Under the pieces are notes generated by a model that was not told the DNA's origin, did no database searches, and saw nothing but the letters and a program-made list of their open reading frames with translations. This document shows, piece by piece, positions 1 to 8,626 of a DNA stretch of 64,000 nt. Position 1 is the stretch's first letter, and every line of letters starts with the position of its first letter. The stretch is taken from contig NZ_MQUQ01000004.1 of the NCBI RefSeq assembly GCF_001953865.1, positions 62,001 through 126,000 on the forward strand, given 5' to 3'. Both the position numbers and the translations under genes were made by a program. The stretch comes from Amycolatopsis coloradensis. GTDB lineage: Bacteria > Actinomycetota > Actinomycetes > Mycobacteriales > Pseudonocardiaceae.

Positions 1-25
1 CCGGATCAGCGGGCGCCGAAATCGC

Positions 26-222
26 TCAAACCGCGACGACTTCGACCATGTTGCCCAAGCCTTTGAAGTCATCTGCGTTTCGGGTGTAGAGCGGCAACTC
101 TCGCGAGGACGCGATGGCGGCGATCATCAGATCCATTCGTCGAGGTCGCGGATCTTGATTCGCCACGAGGACCAGCGCGACCAACGTTCCATACCGAGCA
201 GCGGCATCACCGTCCGCATCTG
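26..222 (-). pseudogene. VapC-type PIN toxin, C-terminal remnant
   Basis: Read on the minus strand in the frame ending at the stop at 26-28, the DNA encodes the end of a PIN-domain ribonuclease. It shows the segment RPRRMDLMIAAIA followed by ELPLYTRNADDFKGL and the terminal VEVVAV, all typical of actinobacterial VapC toxins; the aspartate of MDLMIAA is a conserved PIN residue. The recognisable similarity begins abruptly near 222, so the N-terminal half with the first catalytic acids is missing and no start codon is present. The frame overlaps the end of the antitoxin reading frame, as expected if a deletion removed the antitoxin tail and the toxin head. Almost certainly non-functional. Confidence 0.75.
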
Positions 223-435
223 GACCGCCTCGACCTTGGGCAACCCTCTATGCCGTTGGACCAACTCTTCGGTGGTCAGGCGGCGTCTGCGCGGTATCGG
301 CCGTAGCTCGGCCACCTCGACACCGTTGCGAGTGACATGGTAGATCTCGTCGGCCTCGACGGCGTCCATGACGGCGGCGGAGTTGTTACGAAACTCGCGC
401 TGAGTGATCACCCTCACGAGGACATGAGTAGCCAC
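127..435 (-). pseudogene. Phd/VapB-type antitoxin, 3' end replaced by out-of-frame vapC sequence
   Basis: The first ~70 residues form a typical Phd/YefM-fold antitoxin: VITQREFRNNSAAVMDAVEA, a short beta hairpin (YHVTRNGVEVAELRP), a basic RRRR stretch and a helix ending LPKVEAVQMRT. After that the frame reads through toxin DNA in the wrong frame to a stop at 127. The C-terminal toxin-neutralising tail is therefore lost. The DNA-binding half could still be made and could bind its old operator, but with no toxin left the module is a scar. Start taken at the ATG at 435; an in-frame GTG a few codons later (VITQREF) is equally likely. Confidence 0.7.
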
Positions 436-478
436 ATGTAGCTCACCGTGCTACATCCGACTGTAGTTCGACCACTGA

Positions 479-658
479 GGCGATACGCTGTTTTACGGCG
501 GCGTCGGCAAGCCGAAGTCGCCGGAGGACTTCAAGTCGCTGGTGGACGACGTCTCTCCTTATCCGTTCGACCAGCTGCCGGACGAGACGTGGTTCCACCC
601 GGGGCGCGGAGACCGCGGCGGACGCGATCGCACGGGACATCCACACCTCGCGACAACG
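479..658 (+). pseudogene. Metallo-beta-lactamase-fold hydrolase, C-terminal remnant
   Basis: In the frame starting GDTLFYGGVGKPKSPEDFKS and continuing DVSPYPFDQLPDETWFHPG, the DNA resembles the C-terminal part of actinobacterial MBL-fold (glyoxalase II-like) hydrolases. Intact relatives read GDTLFPGGVG near here and VYPGHGD at the metal-binding histidine. In this copy that histidine position reads HPGRGD, and the downstream text is degraded. There is no upstream MBL domain (no HxHxDH) and no start codon. It lies next to the toxin-antitoxin scar, so the first kilobase of the window has been through deletion and decay. Confidence 0.6.
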
Positions 659-926
659 AATGTTTCGAACCGTCTCTTATCTCTCTCGATAACATTTGCG
701 CACACCGGTGTTTTTACCGCCCATTTCACTCCGTGCAAGACTAGGCCGCCTGCCGGTATCACTGGTCGCTTTGGACTACAGATCCGAGGTCACGACCGCA
801 TTCTGTCGGCTGTTCGTGTGGACCACGATCACGGTGGAAGCAATTCCCGAAGCGTTTGCATTATTGTTCCACTGGCAGGGGTTGGCGGCACATCGCAAGC
901 TGTCACATCAGGATTGGGGAGTCATC
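659..926. other. Intergenic stretch without a recognisable gene
   Basis: About 270 bases of lower-GC sequence precede the HAF-repeat gene. Several short frames are open but none has a ribosome binding site or protein-like composition. The stretch presumably carries the promoter of the gene at 927; no convincing -35/-10 pair or operator was identified. Confidence 0.4.
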
Positions 927-2087
927 ATGATGAGAAATCTTATAGCCGGCCATCGAAGATCGACTTGGTCGCTGACCGCGGCTCTCGTCGTGCTTGCCGG
1001 CGCGATGACGGGGACCGCGCAGGCCACCACGGCCGGGCCGGTCGATCTCGGGACGTTGCCCGGCGACGACGACAGTACGGTACTGGCGGTCAATGAGTCC
1101 GGGGTGATGGTGGGGCTGTCGCTGGCGGGCCCCACCCCGCAGCGCAGTCGGCCTGCCCGATGGGACGCCAATGGCCAGATCATGGCGCTGCCCACGCCAG
1201 GCGGCACCGAGGGGCAGGTGGGTGACGTCAACAGTCACGGGGTCTCCGCCGGTTACGTGCTGACTCCCACCGCCGCCATACCGACGCGGTGGGACGCCGA
1301 CGGTACCGCGACCGCGTTGCAGCTCGCGCCCGGCTATCACAACGCCACCGCGTGGGCGATCAGCGACACCGGCGTCGTCGTCGGGAATTGGCTGACGCCG
1401 GACAACCAGTACCACGCCTTCCGCTGGGACCCGGACGGCCAGGCCATCGACCTTGGCGCGCTGCCCGGCGAGACCTGGAGCATGGTCAATGACATTTCCG
1501 CCGACGGCAGTGTCATCGTCGGCAGCGCCGTCCGCGCCGGGGCGGGCCGCGCCGTGCGGTGGGTGGACGGCGGGCCGATCACCGAGCTGGCGCCACTGAG
1601 CTGGAGCAGCGGGGCGCACGTGATCAACAAGCACGGTGTGATCGCGGGAAGTAAGCGCGAAGCCAGTAGCGGACCCGCCGTCCCGGCGACCTGGGATCGG
1701 AACGGCACGATTCACCCCATGCAATGGACCAGCCCCCATTCGGTCTGGGTTTACCACATCGGTTCCACCGGCTATGTGGTCGGTTCCGGCTACGCCAACC
1801 CCCCTCGCCGCCAAGCGGTGCTTTGGGACCCTGCCGGAAATCTCACCGTCCTGCCCGACGGCAATCTCGGTGCCGACGCCGAAGCGGTCAACGCCTCCGG
1901 CACCGCGGTGGGCACTTTCCAAAATCAGGCCACAGCCTGGTTCCGGAACGGGGAACGCAGGCAGCTCGGCAAACTGCCCGGCGGCAACCGCGGCCAGGCC
2001 TACCGGATCACCGACGGCGGCCGTGTCGTCGGAACCGCGGCCACCGCCACCGGGAAGACACACGCGGTGTACTGGACACTCGGCTAG
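927..2087 (+). CDS. Secreted HAF-repeat (beta-propeller-like) protein
   Basis: A 386-residue protein starting MMRNLIAG, with a Sec signal peptide (basic start, hydrophobic core LTAALVVLAGAM, Ala-rich cleavage zone near residue 34). The rest consists of repeated units in which a DLGTLPG or DLGALPGE segment is followed by VNESGVMVG, ISADGSVIVG or ITDGGRVVG. These are diagnostic of the extracellular HAF-repeat family, which is named for a conserved H-A-F triad. Enzymatic activity is not known for the family. The frame is open further upstream to 696, but the signal peptide and the purine-rich AGGATTGGGGAG support the ATG at 927 (a second ATG follows directly). The gene appears monocistronic and intact between two pseudogenes. 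Confidence 0.8.
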   Translation: MMRNLIAGHRRSTWSLTAALVVLAGAMTGTAQATTAGPVDLGTLPGDDDSTVLAVNESGVMVGLSLAGPTPQRSRPARWDANGQIMALPTPGGTEGQVGDVNSHGVSAGYVLTPTAAIPTRWDADGTATALQLAPGYHNATAWAISDTGVVVGNWLTPDNQYHAFRWDPDGQAIDLGALPGETWSMVNDISADGSVIVGSAVRAGAGRAVRWVDGGPITELAPLSWSSGAHVINKHGVIAGSKREASSGPAVPATWDRNGTIHPMQWTSPHSVWVYHIGSTGYVVGSGYANPPRRQAVLWDPAGNLTVLPDGNLGADAEAVNASGTAVGTFQNQATAWFRNGERRQLGKLPGGNRGQAYRITDGGRVVGTAATATGKTHAVYWTLG

Positions 2088-2233
2088 ACAGGCGGCGCTG
2101 GTCGAGTTCCCACTCGACCAGCGCCCAGCATTATCAAGGAAAAACTTTCCACCGGCGGCAATTAGAGCGAAGAATACAACCCGCCTCCCTTGTCCGGCGT
2201 CCTTCCGGCAACCCACCATTCCGGCGCGAGGTC

Positions 2234-2699
2234 ATGGACATGACCATCACCGTACGACGCGCACTCGCCGCCACCGTGCTCATGCCGGCAGGCACCGTAG
2301 CCGCGGCCGCACCGGCTCCGTTGCGGAACAAACGATCCCCACGATGACAGGGATCCGGACCGGCCAGAAGCCCGGCTTCGACCGGGTCGTGCTCGACCTG
2401 ACCGCGGGTCCGGCCCCGGCGGTCCGGTACGACCTCGTCGACGAATTGATCGCCGACGGCTCTGGCGAAATCGTCTGGCTGACCGGGGAATACTTCGGCG
2501 CGGTGACAGCGGCACCCGCTGCCGCGCACAACGACGCGGGGAACCCGACGTATCGCGCTTTGCTCAACATCATGGCGGTCGCGGTCACCGGCGATCACGA
2601 AGGCGTTCTGTCCATCGGTCTCGGCGTCTGGTCAAGGATCCTGTCACGGTTTTCAAGCTGACTTCTCCCAACCGTGTGGTCATCGATGTAGGTCATTGA
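2234..2699 (+). pseudogene. Secreted AMIN-like domain protein, disrupted by two frameshifts
   Basis: Three consecutive frames together spell one secreted protein. The first (from ATG 2234 or 2240) gives a signal peptide, MTITVRRALAATVLMPAG, ending at a stop at 2347. The second, about 2335-2640, gives TGIRTGQKPGFDRVVLDLT and a beta-rich domain with LVDELIADGSG. The third gives TVFKLTSPNRVVIDVGH with a stop at 2697-2699. The GxxxGFDRVVxDL opening and RVVIDVxH closing segments are typical of AMIN-like domains in secreted actinobacterial proteins. Both shifts go in the same direction (reading phase 2 to 1 to 0), so they do not compensate for each other. A sequencing error at one site is possible; two make a real pseudogene more likely. 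Confidence 0.7.
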
Positions 2700-2852
2700 T
2701 CACGAGCGGGAATCCGTGAATCCTTTTCGGATTCCCGCGGTGAAAATCCCGATATGCCCCGAGAGGCAACTTTTCAGGAAACAAGGTATCTGCCGTACAG
2801 CATCGCGTTCCTTCCTTCCGTCAGCATCATCGCCGCTGCGAAGGAGAACCTC

Positions 2853-3578
2853 ATGCCAACCCCACGCAATCCCGACACCCCGTCTTTGGGCCCGGGTGGC
2901 GACAATCTGGAAGCGGGCCCGAACAGTTCCGGTCTCGGAACTTTCTCGAACGATGAAATCGGCGAACTGGTCACCCAGGCCGCCGAGACCATGGCCGCCT
3001 CCGGTGAGGACGCCGAACGCAATTACCAGCGGAGCCTCGATCGGCTTCGCGATCGCGCGGACGAAGTCGTCCCCGCGCTCGGCGCGCAGTACGACGCCCT
3101 GTACGAGGACCAGTACCTGGAACGCTGGGGCCTGGTCCAGCTGCTCACCGACCTGCGGCACCCGGCGGCCGTGTCCGTGCTCGAAAACGTGCTGCGCCCG
3201 CCGATCCCGCCAGAGCGTTCCGACGACCCGGCACACGGGATCAGCACCGTCGGCGAGGAGGTGCTCATCCGCACCACCGCCGTGGAAGCGTTGGCACGCC
3301 TGGCATCCGCCGGGGACAGCGCGGCCGGGCAACTGCTGCTGCGGCAGATCCGGCACGAGGTCTTCACGGTGCGGCGCGCGGCGGTCCAGGCTATCGCCGA
3401 GACCGGCGACACCGATCTCACCGCACAGGTGCGTGAGGCGCTCAGCGGGACCGAGGACGAGCGGCTGCTGAACATCCGGCGGGTCGACGTCCGCGGCGTC
3501 CCGCAGGCCGTCGGCGGCCGGTACGTGAAGGACACCCGGTCCGACGACGTCCCGCCGCCCGAGCCCCCGCGCTCCTGA
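2853..3578 (+). CDS. HEAT-like repeat protein
   Basis: A 241-residue soluble protein. A Pro/Gly-rich disordered start (about 1-30) is followed by helices. From roughly residue 90, paired helices with the pattern of HEAT/armadillo repeats appear: LLTDLRHPAAVSVLENVLR, then TTAVEALARLAS, then HEVFTVRRAAVQAIAETGD. HEAT arrays are protein-interaction scaffolds, so the role is probably binding rather than catalysis. Start chosen at 2853 because GAAGGAG lies eight bases upstream; the frame is open to 2754 but without a site. The next gene begins 38 nt downstream, so the two are probably co-transcribed and may act together. The C-terminal tail is Pro- and Arg-rich. Substrate and partner unknown. Confidence 0.7.
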   Translation: MPTPRNPDTPSLGPGGDNLEAGPNSSGLGTFSNDEIGELVTQAAETMAASGEDAERNYQRSLDRLRDRADEVVPALGAQYDALYEDQYLERWGLVQLLTDLRHPAAVSVLENVLRPPIPPERSDDPAHGISTVGEEVLIRTTAVEALARLASAGDSAAGQLLLRQIRHEVFTVRRAAVQAIAETGDTDLTAQVREALSGTEDERLLNIRRVDVRGVPQAVGGRYVKDTRSDDVPPPEPPRS

Positions 3579-3616
3579 AACCACATCGAATTCCTTCTAC
3601 GGACAGGTGATCTCCG

Positions 3617-4303
3617 ATGGCCACTTGCAGCTACACGGTCCCGGACAAGAACGTGACCGGGGACAATTTCTACGGTGCCTCGATCTGCAATCAGACCTAC
3701 ATCGACTATTTCTGGAACTCCTACGGCTTTTCCGGCAACAAGGACTACTGGGACGACGGCTTCGGCTGGGAAGACGCGTGCAACACGGACAAGCCGCTGG
3801 CTCGGACGTTTAACGCGTGCTACCTGCTGACCTATTCGGCGCAGGACTACGAGAACGACGCCTATTCCGGGGCGATGCTGAACTGGGCTCGCCGTTACGT
3901 CAGGGACAACTGCGACGACTTGCGCTCGCTTTGTGGCGACGGCAGTGCCAACGCCACGTCGTTCACCGGGCCGTTCACCGACGACCGGATCGAGTTGTAC
4001 CTGGGTTTCTGGTACTCCAAGGACGTTCCCAGCCGCGCCGAGACGTTGATCCACGAGTCCCGGCATCAGGGCGGGAAGCCGCACAACGCGAACTTCCCGG
4101 CGGGTTCGGTGTTCGGCGCCGGCAGGAGCGGCGCCGACTCCGACTGGGGTTACGAAGGGGCGTGGATGTACGGCGCGCTGTACCTGTGGTGGTTCTACGC
4201 CCAAGGCGCCCGTACGACGTCGGCGCTGCGTGAACGAGCCCGCCAGCGCGGGAATCTCGTGATCGACAACGCCTTCGCGACCCATCCCGGCTTCAACATC
4301 TGA
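3617..4303 (+). CDS. Putative HExxH metallopeptidase-like protein
   Basis: A 228-residue protein with no signal peptide and no family I can name. Its clearest feature is LIHESRHQGGKPHNANFP near residue 150. HESRH matches the HExxH zinc-protease signature, and downstream HN could provide a further ligand. Composition is rich in Trp, Tyr and Asn (e.g. YIDYFWNSYGF), with six or more cysteines in the first half (CSYTV, ICNQ, DACNTD, NACYLL, NCDDL, SLCGD), unusual for a cytoplasmic protein. It follows the HEAT-like gene closely (38 nt, AGGTG upstream of ATG), so HEAT scaffold plus putative protease may form a unit. Could equally be a structural homologue without activity. Confidence 0.55.
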   Translation: MATCSYTVPDKNVTGDNFYGASICNQTYIDYFWNSYGFSGNKDYWDDGFGWEDACNTDKPLARTFNACYLLTYSAQDYENDAYSGAMLNWARRYVRDNCDDLRSLCGDGSANATSFTGPFTDDRIELYLGFWYSKDVPSRAETLIHESRHQGGKPHNANFPAGSVFGAGRSGADSDWGYEGAWMYGALYLWWFYAQGARTTSALRERARQRGNLVIDNAFATHPGFNI

Positions 4304-4475
4304 ATCGCTCACCAGTACGGCCAGGACGCCGCGGAAACCACCGTGGCGCCCTGGCCCGCTGGTCTTCGTGGCCTACTCGCACCCGTCCATCCGACCGGAT
4401 GACAAGATCGACCGCGACCCGATAGCGTCCTTTCAGGGCCTCGAAGGGGCTCACTACTGGGAGGAATGCTTCGGC

Positions 4476-5516
4476 ATGCGTTCATTTCGAAGATCGTTTT
4501 TCGCCGTCCTCGTCGCGGTGGCCACACTGTTCGGCACAGCTCTTCCGGCGACCGCGGCGGAAGACCACAAGGCCGTCGATCTGCCCATCGCGCGGTTCTC
4601 CGACATCCTGGTCGATCCGGGCCTGGGACACGTGTTCGTCAGCAGCAGCGAAGAGAACACGGTCGTGGTCACGGACCTGACCGGCACTGTGGTGACCAAG
4701 CTCGAAAACCTTCAGGGCGCGGGCGGGCTCGCCCTGAGCCCCGACGGCGACACGGTTTTCGTCGCACTTTCCCTCGACGGCGCGATCGCGGCGATCGACA
4801 CACTCACTCTCGAGGAGACCGCGCGGCATTCCGTCGGCTGGTTGTGCCCGTCCACCCTCTCGATCACCGGGAACATGCTCTACTTCGGCTACGGCTGCGA
4901 GATCTGGCGCGAGGGCAACGTCGGCAGCGCTGTGATCGGGCCGGTCTTCGGCGACGTCAAAACGGGCCTCCTCCCCCGCAATGAAAGCACCGTGCCGCTG
5001 GTCGCCACCTCGCCGGCCAGGCCGGACCTGTTCGCCACCGGCATCCCGGATGTCTCGCCCACGCGCCTCAAGATCCACCAGGTCAGCGGCGACACGGTGA
5101 CCGAACGGGCGTCGACGTGGACGGGCGGCTATGTGCGAGACCTCGAAATGTCCACTGACGGATCTCTCCTCTACGCGGCCACCTCGGGGCCTCCGTACCA
5201 GCTCAGGACGTTCACCACCGACAACCTGGCCGAGCGTCAGGCGTACCGGCTCAACGCGTACCCGGGCGCGGTAGCGGTCAGCCGGGACACGAGCGCGCTC
5301 GCCGCGGGCGCCACCAGCACCGACGCGCAGGATGTCTTCACCTACCGGAACGGCTCGTACTCGCCCAGTCGCCAGTACGACTTCGCCACTCTTCAGGCGA
5401 ACAGAAAGCTCCTCGCACCCGGCGGCCTCGCCTGGGGTCCCGGCGGAAAGTGGCTGTACGCGGCGACGTTCGACCACGACATCCCCGGAGTCACGCTGAA
5501 CATCCTGCGCGCCTGA
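4476..5516 (+). CDS. Secreted YVTN/NHL-type beta-propeller protein
   Basis: A 346-residue exported protein. The signal peptide is MRSFRRSFFAVLVAVATLFG with cleavage after ATAA near residue 28. The mature part contains short repeated blades: FSDILVDPGLGHVFVSS, GGLALSPDGDTVFVAL, VRDLEMSTDGSLLYAAT and GGLAWGPGGKWLYAATF. Each has the LSPDG or LYAA pattern of YVTN-type propellers, which usually bind ligands or cell-surface partners. Start at 4476: GGGAGGA lies about ten bases upstream and the signal peptide begins here; the frame is open upstream to 4368. A clear hairpin terminator follows at 5529, so the gene is transcribed alone or as the last cistron. Confidence 0.75.
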   Translation: MRSFRRSFFAVLVAVATLFGTALPATAAEDHKAVDLPIARFSDILVDPGLGHVFVSSSEENTVVVTDLTGTVVTKLENLQGAGGLALSPDGDTVFVALSLDGAIAAIDTLTLEETARHSVGWLCPSTLSITGNMLYFGYGCEIWREGNVGSAVIGPVFGDVKTGLLPRNESTVPLVATSPARPDLFATGIPDVSPTRLKIHQVSGDTVTERASTWTGGYVRDLEMSTDGSLLYAATSGPPYQLRTFTTDNLAERQAYRLNAYPGAVAVSRDTSALAAGATSTDAQDVFTYRNGSYSPSRQYDFATLQANRKLLAPGGLAWGPGGKWLYAATFDHDIPGVTLNILRA

Positions 5517-5528
5517 ACCCAGCGATCG

Positions 5529-5560
5529 AAGGCCCTCTCGCCCATCGGCGGGAGGGCCTT
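5529..5560 (+). terminator. Hairpin terminator after the beta-propeller gene
   Basis: AAGGCCCTC (5529-5537) pairs with GAGGGCCTT (5552-5560) across a 14-base loop. It starts 12 bases after the stop codon, which is the usual place for an actinobacterial hairpin terminator; no strong U-tract follows. Confidence 0.75.
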
Positions 5561-5679
5561 CTCGAGAACATACCTCCGATGACTAGAGGCATGTCCCGGT
5601 CATCGGGGCTTGACCAGGCAGATGTCAGCCGCAATCATCGGATCTCTCGGTAACCACGCCCTGATGGGAGCGGATGGTC

Positions 5680-8580
5680 ATGAGAGTTCGAGCGCACCGC
5701 ACCGCCTGGCTCACCCTTGTCCTCGCCCTGCTGGCAGGCCTCCTCACCACGCCGACGGCGAGCGCGGAGGTGCACCATCCCCGGCAGAAGTGGCTGCGCG
5801 AAGCCACCGCGGGGCTCTTCCTGCATTGGGGCATGTTCACCGCACCACGCCAAACCGACTGCGCGGCTTGGGAACGCGCCGTCACCGACGGCGGCTGGAG
5901 CGCCGACTACTGGGTGAACGAAGCGCGCAAACTCGGCGCCTCCTACATCGTCCTCGCCACCTTCCACAGCAGGCTGGGTTACGCGCGGCCCTGGCCGTCG
6001 AAGGTCCCGGGCAGCTGCGCCACCCAGCGCGACCTCCTCGGCGAACTCGTCAGGGCAGGCAACGCCAAGGGGGTCCGGACGATCCTCTACATGACCGACG
6101 ACCCCCAGTGGCACAAGGAAACCGGTGTCGAGTCGCTGGATTCCGCCGCCTATTCCGCCTATAAGGGCAAGCAGGTCGACCTGACCACGCGACCCGGCTT
6201 CGGCGAGTACAGCTACGACCTCTTCCACGAGGTCATGGACCGCTACTCGGACCTGGCCGGGTTCTGGATCGACAACGACAACGACTACTGGGAGAAGAAC
6301 AAGCTCTACGAACAGATCCGTGAGAAACGGCCGTCCTGGTTGCTGAGCAACAACAACGAGGACACGCCGATCATGGACACCGTCAGCAACGAGCAGAAGA
6401 CCGGCATCACGCCGCCGTACGACTACCCTCAGGCCGCGTTCACCCCGATGCCGCGGCTCACCGAGGCCGACTACAAACTGCCGACCAACGGCGGCTGGTG
6501 GTACGACGGCACCGATCAGGCCGTCGACTTCCGCCTGTCCACCGGCCGCTACATCACCAACGCCGGTTCGTCGATGAAGTCGCTGATGGCCGAAACCCCG
6601 ATGGTGAACGGGAAGTTCCCACCACAGCAGGAGGCGTACAACAACTTCATGGCGAGCTGGGTGCCGCCGATCAAGTCATCGCTGCAAGGCAAAGAAGGCG
6701 GCGGCTACCTGTACGGAGGGATGCAGCCAGGCTTCTGGAACGACGGCGCGCACGGCGTGATCACCGTCGAGCCCGGTGCCGGAACGCAGTACCTCCACGT
6801 GGTCACCCGGCCGCGCACCGACCTGCTCCGCCTGCGCGACAACGGGTACAAGGTGACGAAGGTGTCCGATGTGCGCACCGGCGAATCACTGCGTTTCAGT
6901 CAATCCGCCGGATATTTGACCATTGTGGACATCAAGGACTGGGACACCTACGACACGGTGTTCAAGGTGGAAACGGCCGGGCAGCAGTACTTCCACGACT
7001 CCCGCACGATCAAGGCGACGGCTTCGTCGTCCCGCGCGGGACATCCGGCGTCGAATCTCGTGGACGGGAACTTCGAGAACTACTGGGACGCCGGCGGCAG
7101 GCAACCGGTGTCGCTGACCTTGGACCTCGGCAAGCGTCGGCAGGCGACCTACCTCGCGGTGAACCAGCGCGAGATGTCGCCGACACACGCTCGTGAATCG
7201 TTCGGCCGCCCCGAGGATTCGTCCCGGATCCAGGACTATCGCGTTTACGTCAGCGACGACGGCGAGAACTGGGGTGAGCCGATCCGCGCCGGCGCGATGC
7301 CGAGCGCTCGCGGGGTGCAGTTCATCGATCTCGGCGACCGGCGGACCCGGTTCATCAAGCTGGAGGTGCTGAACACCTGGTCCGGGCCGCAGGCGAAACC
7401 CTTCCACAAGCAGCTGGCGATCGACGAGATCAAGGTGGCGTCCGGCTATCCGAGTTCGTTCCTCGGCACGCCGGTTCCACTGGAGGCCGAATCTTTCCGC
7501 AACGACCACGACGGCCGCGCCCGTCTCGGCTGGTGCGCCTCGTGCTCCGGATCGCTCCAGGTCAACGGCCTCGGCGGGGGCCCGCGCAACTCGGTCACTT
7601 TCCCGGGCGTGACGGTCGCGGAGGCCGGGACCTACCGGCTCCAGCTCGACACCGCGGGCGGGTCCGCGACGTCGGTGGCGGTGAGCGTCAACGGCGGTAC
7701 TCCCGTCGAGGCCGCGATCGACGCCGGTACGCGGGGAATCGTGACTTCGTCCGCGATCCCCGTCCCGCTGAACGCGGGCGCCAACACCGTCAAGGTCTTC
7801 AGCACCGCGACCTCGGGACCCGGCCTCGACCGGATCGCGGTCGCTCCCCTGCCGCCGTCGTCCTACACACCGAAGACGACCCTGACCGTCGAACCCGGCG
7901 GCGTCCAATGGCTCTCCCCTGGGCGGCAGTCGCTCAAGGTGACCGCGAAGCTGCGGCTCGACGCGGATGACACGATCCGCGGGGTCACCCTGGCGCCGGT
8001 GGTCCCGGCCGGCTGGACAGTGCAAGGTGCCCCGGCCACGGCGGCGTCCCTGCGCGTCGGGAACGAACTCGAAGCCTCGTGGACCTTGGTCTCCCCCGAA
8101 GGCGTCACCGCGGCCGACATCCCGGTCACCGCGTCGTTCGATCTGCTCGGGCGAGCGAAGACGGTGAGCAAGCCGGTGCGGGTGAGCCCGCGCCCGTCGG
8201 ACCGCGTCTTCATGCGGGAGGCCGAAGACTCGGCCAACGACGTCGGCAGCGCGGGCGTCACGAACTGCGGGGTGTGCTCGGGCGGCCAGAAGGTCCGCAA
8301 CATCGGCGGCGATCCGGACTCGTCCGTGCGGTTCGGCGACGTGACCGTGCCCGAGACGAGGCGGTACACCCTCCACATCGACTTCACCGTCAACGGGCCG
8401 CGCTCGTACTTCGTCACGGTCAACGACGGGACGCCGGTCGAGGTGAAGGTCGACGGGGCGGGTAACAACACCCAGCTCAGGACGTCGTTGCCGGTCGATC
8501 TGAAGGCGGGTGCGAACACGATCAAGCTCCACAACGACCACGCGTCCGCCCCGGATCTCGATCGGCTGTCACTGGAGTGA
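5680..8580 (+). CDS. Secreted GH29-like (alpha-L-fucosidase family) multidomain glycosidase
   Basis: A ~966-residue exported enzyme. The signal peptide covers about 1-30 (LTLVLALLAGLLTT, cleavage near SAEV). Residues about 33-430 form a GH29-type barrel, with WLREATAGLFLHWGMF at the front and GFWIDNDNDYW near residue 198, whose first Asp sits where the GH29 nucleophile is expected. An F5/8-type (CBM32-like) domain follows (about 445-590: SNLVDGNFENYWD, ending KLEVLNTW). Then come a CBM6/35-like domain (LEAESF...), a NEW3-like domain and a second CBM6/35-like domain (REAEDS...). Substrate is likely a fucosylated or related glycan outside the cell. ATG 5680 has GGGAG nine bases upstream; ATG 5674 is the alternative. 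Monocistronic. Confidence 0.8.
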   Translation: MRVRAHRTAWLTLVLALLAGLLTTPTASAEVHHPRQKWLREATAGLFLHWGMFTAPRQTDCAAWERAVTDGGWSADYWVNEARKLGASYIVLATFHSRLGYARPWPSKVPGSCATQRDLLGELVRAGNAKGVRTILYMTDDPQWHKETGVESLDSAAYSAYKGKQVDLTTRPGFGEYSYDLFHEVMDRYSDLAGFWIDNDNDYWEKNKLYEQIREKRPSWLLSNNNEDTPIMDTVSNEQKTGITPPYDYPQAAFTPMPRLTEADYKLPTNGGWWYDGTDQAVDFRLSTGRYITNAGSSMKSLMAETPMVNGKFPPQQEAYNNFMASWVPPIKSSLQGKEGGGYLYGGMQPGFWNDGAHGVITVEPGAGTQYLHVVTRPRTDLLRLRDNGYKVTKVSDVRTGESLRFSQSAGYLTIVDIKDWDTYDTVFKVETAGQQYFHDSRTIKATASSSRAGHPASNLVDGNFENYWDAGGRQPVSLTLDLGKRRQATYLAVNQREMSPTHARESFGRPEDSSRIQDYRVYVSDDGENWGEPIRAGAMPSARGVQFIDLGDRRTRFIKLEVLNTWSGPQAKPFHKQLAIDEIKVASGYPSSFLGTPVPLEAESFRNDHDGRARLGWCASCSGSLQVNGLGGGPRNSVTFPGVTVAEAGTYRLQLDTAGGSATSVAVSVNGGTPVEAAIDAGTRGIVTSSAIPVPLNAGANTVKVFSTATSGPGLDRIAVAPLPPSSYTPKTTLTVEPGGVQWLSPGRQSLKVTAKLRLDADDTIRGVTLAPVVPAGWTVQGAPATAASLRVGNELEASWTLVSPEGVTAADIPVTASFDLLGRAKTVSKPVRVSPRPSDRVFMREAEDSANDVGSAGVTNCGVCSGGQKVRNIGGDPDSSVRFGDVTVPETRRYTLHIDFTVNGPRSYFVTVNDGTPVEVKVDGAGNNTQLRTSLPVDLKAGANTIKLHNDHASAPDLDRLSLE

Positions 8581-8589
8581 GGCACCGGC

Positions 8590-8620
8590 TTGACCCTCTC
8601 CCCGGGAGAGGGTTCAGGCT
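8590..8620 (+). promoter_or_regulatory. MerR-type promoter/operator with 19-bp spacer
   Basis: TTGACC (8590-8595) and CAGGCT (8615-8620) serve as -35 and -10 boxes separated by exactly 19 bp. The spacer region contains the dyad ACCCTCTCC-CCG-GGAGAGGGT. A long spacer carrying a dyad is the hallmark of promoters that MerR proteins untwist. The -10 ends six bases before the ATG at 8627, implying a leaderless transcript of the merR-like gene and autoregulation. Confidence 0.85.
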
Positions 8621-8626
8621 GGTCCC

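Noticed and set aside
542..1096. 184-codon plus-strand frame
   Set aside because: Its first part is the MBL-fold remnant; the rest runs out of frame into the HAF-repeat gene.
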